NCBI RefSeq assembly: GCF_001922585.1
Contig: NZ_MRBS01000005.1
Location: 1 to 64,000 of the forward strand
Reading direction: 5' to 3'
Source of the DNA: Pantoea sp. 1.19
GTDB taxonomy: Bacteria > Pseudomonadota > Gammaproteobacteria > Enterobacterales > Enterobacteriaceae
Length of the DNA: 64,000 nucleotides
How positions within the stretch are numbered: the stretch's first letter is position 1; each line of letters opens with the position of its first letter. This document shows positions 49,471 to 55,873 of the stretch, in pieces. A model generated the notes under the pieces. The model did not search any database and was not told where the DNA came from. It saw only the letters and a program-made list of their open reading frames with translations. A program made the translations under genes and the position numbers.

Positions 49471-50088
49471 ATGAGTTATTCACTGCCATCCCTGCCTTAC
49501 GCCTACGACGCACTGGAACCGCATTTCGACAAGCAGACGATGGAAATCCATCACACCAAACACCATCAGACCTATGTCAACAACGCCAATGCGGCGCTGG
49601 AAGGCACCGAATTTGCTAAGCTGCCGGTAGAAGAGCTGATCGCCAAACTGGACAGCGTTCCGGCGGACAAAAAGACCGTTCTGCGTAACAACGCCGGCGG
49701 CCACGCTAACCACAGCTTTTTCTGGGAAGGTCTGAAAACCGGCACCAGCCTGCAGGGCGAGCTGAAAGCGGCGATCGAGAAAGATTTCGGCAGCGTTGAC
49801 GCTTTCAAAGAAGCCTTTGAAAAAGCCGCCGCGACCCGCTTTGGTTCCGGCTGGGCCTGGCTGGTGAAGCAGGGTGACAAACTGGCCGTGGTCTCTACCG
49901 CTAACCAGGACAGCCCGCTGATGGGCGAAGCGATCTCCGGGACTTCCGGTACCCCAATCGTGGGTCTGGACGTGTGGGAACACGCTTACTACCTGAAATA
50001 TCAGAACAAACGTCCGGACTACATCAAAGCGTTCTGGAACGTAGTGAACTGGGATAAAGCTGCAGAGCGTTTTGCCGCGGCGAAATAA
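49471..50088 (+). CDS. sodA: manganese superoxide dismutase
   Basis: Dismutates superoxide in the cytoplasm. The 205-aa protein starting [17 protein letters not shown] matches E. coli SodA (206). The metal ligands are in [12 protein letters not shown] (His27), NHSFFW (His82) and [13 protein letters not shown] (Asp and His near 167/171). The start at 49471 has GGAG about ten bases upstream; in-frame ATGs at 49456 and 49465 precede it. A TATAAT (-10) lies at 49398-49403. Confidence 0.97.
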   Translation: MSYSLPSLPYAYDALEPHFDKQTMEIHHTKHHQTYVNNANAALEGTEFAKLPVEELIAKLDSVPADKKTVLRNNAGGHANHSFFWEGLKTGTSLQGELKAAIEKDFGSVDAFKEAFEKAAATRFGSGWAWLVKQGDKLAVVSTANQDSPLMGEAISGTSGTPIVGLDVWEHAYYLKYQNKRPDYIKAFWNVVNWDKAAERFAAAK

Positions 50089-50106
50089 GCCCTGCTGCTT
50101 CCCTAC

Positions 50107-50137
50107 GAAACCGATGGCCCCGCCGTCGGTTTTTTTA
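50107..50137 (+). terminator. sodA terminator
   Basis: AAACCGA…TCGGTTT stem with a GC-rich loop, followed by seven T residues, 18 bases after the sodA stop. Confidence 0.88.
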
Positions 50138-50250
50138 TGCCCGCCCCCGGCCATTCCTGCTGCTTTTTACCTGACGAATGGCGAATGATCTGAGTCACCG
50201 CCGCTGACTACCGCGCACTGTTCTGATATGTCTGGACATCTGGATGGCTA

Positions 50251-50272
50251 ATAAGCTTTCGTGCTAGCTTAT
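50251..50272. repeat. inverted repeat before the ABC transporter operon
   Basis: ATAAGCT and AGCTTAT form 7-bp arms around an 8-base spacer. It lies about 75 bases upstream of the ATPase gene. It may be an operator for an unidentified regulator. Confidence 0.35.
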
Positions 50273-50347
50273 GTCCTTTGGTTCGTTGCCTGCGCGGAAG
50301 ATTGCGCTAAAAATGCGACCACGAGTCTGATAACAAGAGTGTGGAAC

Positions 50348-51853
50348 ATGGTGGCGCTTAATCGCCTGGAAATGCGCAAAATTTCCCTGTCGTTTGGCGA
50401 GTTTTCTGCGCTGGCGGCGGTGGATTTTACCGTTGAGGGCGGGTCGATTCATGCTCTGACCGGCGCTAATGGCGCGGGAAAATCGACCCTGATGGCGGTG
50501 CTCTGCGGTGCGCATGCGCATTACCAGGGGGACATTCTGCTGGATGGACAGCCGGTTACCCTGCGTTCGCCGCGCGATGCCAAACGTCTGGGCATTCACC
50601 TGGTGCAGCAGGAAGTGGATACCGCACTGGTTCCTTCGCTCTCCGTGGCGGAAAACATTCTGCTCGATCGGCTGGCTGAGGATGGCCAGCTGATCCACTG
50701 GTCGGCACTGCGGCGCGATGCCCGGGCGCTACTGGCGCAGCTGCGGTCGACTATCGCGGTCACCCGCCGCGTAGCGCAGTGCACCCTCGCCGAAAAGCAG
50801 CAGATTTTGCTGGCCCGCGCGCTGTCGCATCACTGCCGCTTTCTGATCCTTGATGAACCGACCGCCCCGCTGGACCAGCATGAGAGCGCCCGGCTGTTTG
50901 CGGTAGTGCGCTCGCTCCGGGCGCAGGGTATCGGCGTGGTCTTTATTTCCCACCGTATTCCAGAGGTCAGCGCCCTGTGCGATTGCCTGACGGTGTTGCG
51001 TGATGGCCGGCGGGTAGAAAGCGGGCCGATGGCCGGTCTGAGCGGCGAACAGATCGTGGAAAAAATGCTCGGTCACCGGCTGCAGACGCTTTATCCGCCG
51101 CGCCGCCCGCCCTGCGGCGATGAGGTGCTGCTGCAGATTGACGGACTGCGCGATAACGGGCGTTTACAGGACATCACCCTGACGCTGCGCAAAGGAGAGA
51201 TTCTCGGCATCGCCGGACTGGCCGGCGCGGGTAAGACCGAGCTGTGTAAGGCCCTGTTTGGCGCCAGCCAAAGTCGCGCGGCGCGCGGCAGCCTGTTTGG
51301 TCGGGCCTGGACGCCGCGCTCTCCGGCGGACTCAGTCGCGCGGGGCATCGCACTGGTCCCGGAAGAGCGGCGGAAAGAGGGCATTTTTATCGATGAATCG
51401 GTGGCGATGAACCTGAGCGTCGTTGCCGATAACCAGTTTTCACGCTGGGGCGTGTTTGGCCGCCGTCAGGCGTGGCGCTGGGCCGAAGAGCTGATCGCCC
51501 GACTGGGCGTGCGTACCCGCGGGCCGGATCAAACGCTGCGCCGCCTTTCAGGCGGAAACCAGCAAAAAGTGGCGATCGGCAAGTGGCTACGCCATCACGC
51601 CGGCGTGCTGATTTTTGACGAACCGACGAAGGGCATTGATATCAAAGCTAAAACCGAGCTTTTTACCTTGATAGACGGTCTGGCGCGCGAAGGTCGGGGG
51701 ATTATCTACGCCTCCGGCGAATTTTCTGAACTGATTGGCCTGTGCGATCGCATCTGCGTACTGTGGGACGGAAAAATGGTTGCCGAACTGCCGGGCGATC
51801 GTGCTGATGAAGAAACCCTTTTACTCTACTCCACCGGAGGAATTCCCGCGTGA
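50348..51853 (+). CDS. sugar ABC transporter ATPase (two-domain, RbsA/MglA type)
   Basis: A 501-aa ATPase with two fused nucleotide-binding domains. The first has Walker A GANGAGKSTL, a non-standard signature (CTLAEKQQ) and Walker B FLILDEPT. The second has Walker A GLAGAGKTEL, signature RLSGGNQQKVAIGKW and Walker B LIFDEPTKGID. Such proteins energise uptake of ribose, galactose, AI-2 and similar sugars. I choose the ATG at 50348; the frame runs open from 50261. It overlaps the permease gene by four bases. Substrate is unknown: no kinase, isomerase or regulator is linked. Confidence 0.9.
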   Translation: MVALNRLEMRKISLSFGEFSALAAVDFTVEGGSIHALTGANGAGKSTLMAVLCGAHAHYQGDILLDGQPVTLRSPRDAKRLGIHLVQQEVDTALVPSLSVAENILLDRLAEDGQLIHWSALRRDARALLAQLRSTIAVTRRVAQCTLAEKQQILLARALSHHCRFLILDEPTAPLDQHESARLFAVVRSLRAQGIGVVFISHRIPEVSALCDCLTVLRDGRRVESGPMAGLSGEQIVEKMLGHRLQTLYPPRRPPCGDEVLLQIDGLRDNGRLQDITLTLRKGEILGIAGLAGAGKTELCKALFGASQSRAARGSLFGRAWTPRSPADSVARGIALVPEERRKEGIFIDESVAMNLSVVADNQFSRWGVFGRRQAWRWAEELIARLGVRTRGPDQTLRRLSGGNQQKVAIGKWLRHHAGVLIFDEPTKGIDIKAKTELFTLIDGLAREGRGIIYASGEFSELIGLCDRICVLWDGKMVAELPGDRADEETLLLYSTGGIPA

Positions 51854-52848
51854 GCAGCAAAGCTCTGACCCCGAACGCCACCTCTACGCGGCGTCACCAG
51901 CTATTTGATTTTCTGTACAAATGGGGGATGTTACTCACCGTAGTGGCATTGATCGCCCTGTTTGGCGTACTGGCCGACGGTTTTTTGGACCCCAGCAATA
52001 TCATCAATATTCTGCGTGCTATTGCCATTGTGACGGTGATCGCCATTGGCGTCTCCCTCTCGCTCACGGTAGGGGGGTTTGATTTATCCGTTGGCGCGAC
52101 CGCCTCGCTGGCCAACGCACTGGTGATTTCGCTGTTTGTCTGGCACGGCTTGGGCACCACCGCGGCGATTGTCGTGACGCTGCTGCTCTGCTCGCTGGTG
52201 GGGCTGTTCAATGCATTTTTGATTGTGGTGCTGAACATCCCCGACATGCTGGCGACCCTGGCCAGCCTGTTTGTGATTCAGGGCGTGGCGATGACCTGGA
52301 GCTTTGGCGGCTCGATTACTGAAAATATGCTGCTGCCGAGCGGCGAGATGGCCGAGGGCAGCATTCCTCCGGCTTTTTCGCTGCTGGGCCAGGTGCCGAT
52401 CATTGTGGTCATTATGCTGGCCGTCACGCTGGTGGCCCAGCTCGGACTGTCGCTGACGAAACACGGCCGGCGGATGTACGCCCTGGGGGGAAATCCGGAG
52501 GCCGCGCGCCTGTCCGGCATCCGCACCGTGCGTTACCGCGTGGTGGCCTATGTGCTGGCCTCGCTGCTGGCCGGCCTGGGGGGTATTTTGCTGGCATCGC
52601 GCATTGGTTCGTCACAGGTTAATGCCGGCAGTGGCTACCTGATGGACGCGGTGGCGGCAGCGTGGATTGGTCTGTCACTGGCCGGATCGGGTAAACCCAA
52701 TGCGCTGGGCACACTGCTGGGCGCGGTGATCCTGGGCGTACTGCAAAACGGCCTGGTGATGCTGTCGGTGCCCTACTATGCCATGGACATTATTAAAGGA
52801 TTGGTGCTGGCCAGCGCGCTGGCACTGACCTATTTTCCACGCCGCTAG
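51850..52848 (+). CDS. sugar ABC transporter permease (RbsC/AraH type)
   Basis: A 332-aa inner-membrane permease of the BPD_transp_2 family with about eight to ten spans. The conserved GGFDLSVGATASLAN and NALGTLLGAVILGVLQNGL segments are present. The start is GTG, overlapping the ATPase stop (GTGA), which indicates translational coupling. The binding-protein gene follows after 36 bases. Confidence 0.9.
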   Translation: MSSKALTPNATSTRRHQLFDFLYKWGMLLTVVALIALFGVLADGFLDPSNIINILRAIAIVTVIAIGVSLSLTVGGFDLSVGATASLANALVISLFVWHGLGTTAAIVVTLLLCSLVGLFNAFLIVVLNIPDMLATLASLFVIQGVAMTWSFGGSITENMLLPSGEMAEGSIPPAFSLLGQVPIIVVIMLAVTLVAQLGLSLTKHGRRMYALGGNPEAARLSGIRTVRYRVVAYVLASLLAGLGGILLASRIGSSQVNAGSGYLMDAVAAAWIGLSLAGSGKPNALGTLLGAVILGVLQNGLVMLSVPYYAMDIIKGLVLASALALTYFPRR

Positions 52849-52884
52849 CGGCGTCAGTACTGTACAGACAGGGGAACCCATCGC

Positions 52885-53949
52885 ATGAAATGTTTCGTTC
52901 TCACCACGCTGGCCGCCGGCCTGCTGACCACCCTGGCCGCCGCGGCCGCGACGGCCCCGATCCCGGCGCCCCTCGCCAGCCATGATGGCCCGGTGCGCGT
53001 AGCGGTGATCCGTAATCTCGGCTCCGATGATAATACTACTCAGTTTGTTGCCGGGGCGATTCAGCAGGGCAAAAAGCTGGGTTTTAAAGTCAGCACGTTT
53101 TTGAGCAACGGCGATGACGCCCGTTTCCAGGATTTCGTCAACCAGGCGATCAGCCAGAAATATGATGCCATTATCCTGTCGCACGGTAAGTCACCCTATG
53201 CCACCGGACTGGTTGAGCGCATCGCCAACAGCGGTATCAAGGTCTCGGTATTTGATACGCCGCTCGATAAACCGATCGCCGGGGTGACCCGTACCGCGCA
53301 GGACGATGCCTCGCTGGCGGCGCTGTCACTGCGCCAGCTGATTCGCGATCACGGCGGAAAAGCCAACATTATTAAGCTCTGGGTAGCGGGCTTCCCGCCG
53401 ATGGAGCGCCGTCAGGTGGTGTATGACAAGCTGCTGCAGGAGAATCCCGGCATTCATCAGCTGGAATCCATCGGCGCGGTATCGACCGATGTTCAGGGGG
53501 ACACGGCCAATAAAGTCGGAGCGATCCTCGCCAAGTATCCGAAAGGCAAAATTGACGCGATTTGGGGCGCTTGGGATGCGTTCAGTCAGGGAGCATATAA
53601 AGCGCTGCGGGAAAACGGCCGTACCGAGATCAAACTCTACAGCATAGATGTGTCGAATCAGGATTTGCAGCTGATGCGCCAGCCAGGTAGCCCGTGGCAG
53701 CAAACCGTAGCGGTGGACCCGCGATTGATCGGCGCCATCAATATGCGGCTGGTTGCGCTGAAGATTGCCGGAGAAGCTACCCCGGACAGCTATCAGTTTA
53801 AAGCGGCGGCCATTTCTCAGGCGCAGCTCAACCAGCAGCAGGGGGCGGTGAACGTCGCCAATCTGAAACGCATTATTCCCGGCTGGGGAGAGTCAGATGA
53901 CTTTGTCGCCCCGTGGTTTGCCACCCTTGCCGAACAGCAGGGGCGGTAA
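52885..53949 (+). CDS. periplasmic sugar-binding protein of the ABC transporter
   Basis: A 354-aa type I periplasmic-binding protein (Peripla_BP_4-like). A signal peptide (residues 1 to about 22, ending AAAAA) precedes VRVAVIRNLGSDDNTTQF. The hinge and ligand regions include YDAIILSHG, VFDTPLD and DAIWGAWDAFSQGAY. The binding-site residues do not match ribose-, galactose- or YphF-like proteins in an obvious way. It completes a full ATPase-permease-binding-protein set. Confidence 0.88.
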   Translation: MKCFVLTTLAAGLLTTLAAAAATAPIPAPLASHDGPVRVAVIRNLGSDDNTTQFVAGAIQQGKKLGFKVSTFLSNGDDARFQDFVNQAISQKYDAIILSHGKSPYATGLVERIANSGIKVSVFDTPLDKPIAGVTRTAQDDASLAALSLRQLIRDHGGKANIIKLWVAGFPPMERRQVVYDKLLQENPGIHQLESIGAVSTDVQGDTANKVGAILAKYPKGKIDAIWGAWDAFSQGAYKALRENGRTEIKLYSIDVSNQDLQLMRQPGSPWQQTVAVDPRLIGAINMRLVALKIAGEATPDSYQFKAAAISQAQLNQQQGAVNVANLKRIIPGWGESDDFVAPWFATLAEQQGR

Positions 53950-53980
53950 TGTCTGGCGACAGTAACTCTGCTCCCGGCCG

Positions 53981-54463
53981 TCAGCGTCGCATGCAAATAT
54001 ACAGCGGCGTTGACAGCCCCGAATACAACATTGCGTGATCGGAAAGCGGTTTTACGCGCAGGATAAGCACATCAGACCGGATCATCATTTTATAAAACTG
54101 CTCGTCGGGAATGGTGTCGGAAAGGGATTTCGACATCGATCGATGCCGCAGCTCCAGCGTCTGATTATCCGCAAAGTAACGATAAGTAAACATATGCGTT
54201 CGGTTCACCGCCCAGCTTTGCTCATTTTGAGTAATCAGTCCGTTAAAGTAAAACGAGATCGTGGTGTTATCGAGGGTGGTGATGGTGATATCACCGTTCA
54301 TACCGGCTTTGCCCGCCGGCGTATCAAATTGCATCTGCATTTCTGCCGTGCAGTGCTCATTCCACTGTGAACTGGTGTGGCGTGGCCACCATCGTTTGGC
54401 CGCTATCAGCGCCAGCGCCAGCACGACCAGCATCAGGATGGCAACAGTGAGGCGTTTTTTCAT
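53981..54463 (-). CDS. FidL-like (YqeJ-like) membrane protein
   Basis: A 160-aa protein with one N-terminal membrane span (VAILMLVVLALALIAA) and a periplasmic domain of about 130 residues (SFYFNGLITQNEQSWAVNR, FTYRYFADNQTLELRH). It resembles FidL of Salmonella SPI-3 and E. coli YqeJ, which lie beside ToxR-like regulators (MarT, YqeI). Its ATG overlaps the stop of the ToxR-like gene by four bases, so the two are cotranslated. It may modulate that regulator in the periplasm, as ToxS does for ToxR; this is inference. Cysteines at about residues 38 and 157 could form a disulfide. Confidence 0.78.
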   Translation of the reverse strand: MKKRLTVAILMLVVLALALIAAKRWWPRHTSSQWNEHCTAEMQMQFDTPAGKAGMNGDITITTLDNTTISFYFNGLITQNEQSWAVNRTHMFTYRYFADNQTLELRHRSMSKSLSDTIPDEQFYKMMIRSDVLILRVKPLSDHAMLYSGLSTPLYICMRR

Positions 54464-55236
54464 GAGGCGGGTGACCTGAAGTAAAAGTAGTTACGGCAAT
54501 GGCTGCGGCTATCCGGACGCAGTCGGGGACACTGGCTGACGAACAGCACCTCATCCACACGCGTGAGGTGATGCCGCATTGAAGTAATTTGGTAGAAAAT
54601 GACGTTGTTATCTTTCTGGCAGTGGATGCCCTGTGCGGACATAAACGTCATTACTTTGCGCTGATCGACGGGGACTTGCTGCGTATCACTCTGTCCCAGA
54701 TCAACCAGATAACACGCGCCAACGCGTACGATCTCTTCGCCGGCAGTGTCGGGTAATGCATTGCGATATTGATACCAGGAAACACCGGCCAGCAAGATAA
54801 ACAACAGGAAAAATAACCACAATGCAATCGTGGGTTTTTGCCGTTCCGGCACCGTTGACGAGGAAGAAATAAGAGATTCAGCGCGCGGTGATAACGGCTT
54901 TTGGGCCGGCTGCGTCACAACTTCTGCATTTAACCGAAATCCCTCTTTGGGGACGGTGATGATGATCTCATCTGTAATCCCCAAGGAAACAAAGGTTTTC
55001 CTGAGAATACTAATATGATTACTCAGGTTACTACCTGAGGGCGTCAGACCATGATCTTCCCACACGGTTTTAAGCAAATGCGCCCGACTCACTACGCTAT
55101 TGTGCGCGATAATTAATTGGAAAAGTAAGCGGCAGGCCGGTTTCGGCAGAGCGCAGGTATTCTGTGGCGAGTTGGCCAGCCACAAAAGTGCGCTTTCAAC
55201 ATCAAAAACAACGGTGTTGTTAATCAGGTAGTTCAT
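54460..55236 (-). CDS. membrane-anchored ToxR/CadC-like transcription regulator
   Basis: A 258-aa one-component regulator. The N-terminal winged helix (about 15-105) shows the Trans_reg_C pattern (RLLFQLIIAHNSVVSRAHLL, WEDHG, SNLSNHISILRKTF, IITVPKEGFRL). A linker leads to one membrane span (about 137-155, IALWLFFLLFILLAGV) and a periplasmic part with four cysteines (ACYL, HCQK, QCPR, HCRN). It is of the MarT/YqeI type and is paired with a FidL-like gene. AT content is higher than in the flanking genes, which suggests transfer or H-NS control. The ribosome site is weak. Confidence 0.85.
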   Translation of the reverse strand: MNYLINNTVVFDVESALLWLANSPQNTCALPKPACRLLFQLIIAHNSVVSRAHLLKTVWEDHGLTPSGSNLSNHISILRKTFVSLGITDEIIITVPKEGFRLNAEVVTQPAQKPLSPRAESLISSSSTVPERQKPTIALWLFFLLFILLAGVSWYQYRNALPDTAGEEIVRVGACYLVDLGQSDTQQVPVDQRKVMTFMSAQGIHCQKDNNVIFYQITSMRHHLTRVDEVLFVSQCPRLRPDSRSHCRNYFYFRSPAS

Positions 55237-55561
55237 CTGGCTGCGTCAGTACACCGATGGCGTGAATCGGTGACAAATCCTGTGTGGTCAGTCAGCCTGC
55301 AGTATAGAGCAGAAAACAGACGTTAACAATTCGTGAATTCGCATAAAAAAGAGAGATAGATTAAGTTAATAAGACTACTTTTTTCTTCTCAATTCAGAAC
55401 TAAATCATAATAAAAATGTACCATTAAGATAATAACTCCGTTTATTTTATACAAACGATATTAAATTTCGAATGTCGGGTGATTGCGATAAGCTGTTGCA
55501 GCCTTAGAAATGTGGGCACATGGAGACGTATGGACGAGAGATTATTTAAGGAGGAGTGATC
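55237..55561. promoter_or_regulatory. AT-rich divergent control region
   Basis: The 325 bases between the ToxR-like gene and the PapI-like gene are much more AT-rich than the window, with many A/T runs (55335-55460). This fits H-NS or Lrp binding. A small hairpin (CACCGAT…ATCGGTG, about 55252-55273) lies near the ToxR-like start. Only one GATC is present (55558-55561, inside the PapI-like ribosome region), so the two-GATC Dam switch of the pap operon is not present here. Confidence 0.5.
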
Positions 55562-55813
55562 GTGAAACGTTCAAATCTACGGGAAGAAAAAAAACAAGAA
55601 TCTTTAAAGCGCGTCATGCTGGCTATTCGTGAGATTTCACAGGAGCAGCGCTCGCGCAGCACATCGGATTTACCCAGCACGCGAGATATTGCGGATCGGT
55701 GTGATTTGAGTATTTATAACGCCAGGCATATGTTAATTAAACTTCAGGATGAAGGAATGATTGCTCCGGTCAAAGGAGAAAATAAACGCATGCTATACTG
55801 GGAAACACTTTAG
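55562..55813 (+). CDS. PapI/FaeA-like small winged-helix regulator
   Basis: An 83-aa protein starting from GTG at 55562, which has a strong AAGGAGGAG seven bases upstream; a GTG at 55556 is too close to that site. The C-terminal half (STRDIADRCDLSIYNARHM, LIKLQDEGMI, RMLYW) aligns well with PapI (EIAEALAVTDYQARYYL, LLEKEGMV, ATYW). A basic N-terminal stretch (RSNLREEKKQES) precedes it. PapI-family proteins act with Lrp to control fimbrial phase variation, but no fimbrial genes are nearby. It diverges from the ToxR-like gene. Confidence 0.8.
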   Translation: MKRSNLREEKKQESLKRVMLAIREISQEQRSRSTSDLPSTRDIADRCDLSIYNARHMLIKLQDEGMIAPVKGENKRMLYWETL

Positions 55814-55841
55814 TTTTTATCGGCACAAGCCGTGAGTCTGC

Positions 55842-55873
55842 AACGCCTGACATGACTGTCAGGCGTTTTTTAT
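55842..55873 (+). terminator. terminator of the papI-like gene
   Basis: A perfect 11-bp stem (AACGCCTGACA/TGTCAGGCGTT) with a TGAC loop is followed by a T-rich tract. The T tract contains the stop codon of the convergent FKBP gene, so the two units abut. Confidence 0.93.

Noticed and set aside
55237-55561. pap-like Dam methylation switch
   Set aside because: Only one GATC is present, so the paired GATC arrangement needed for phase switching is missing.
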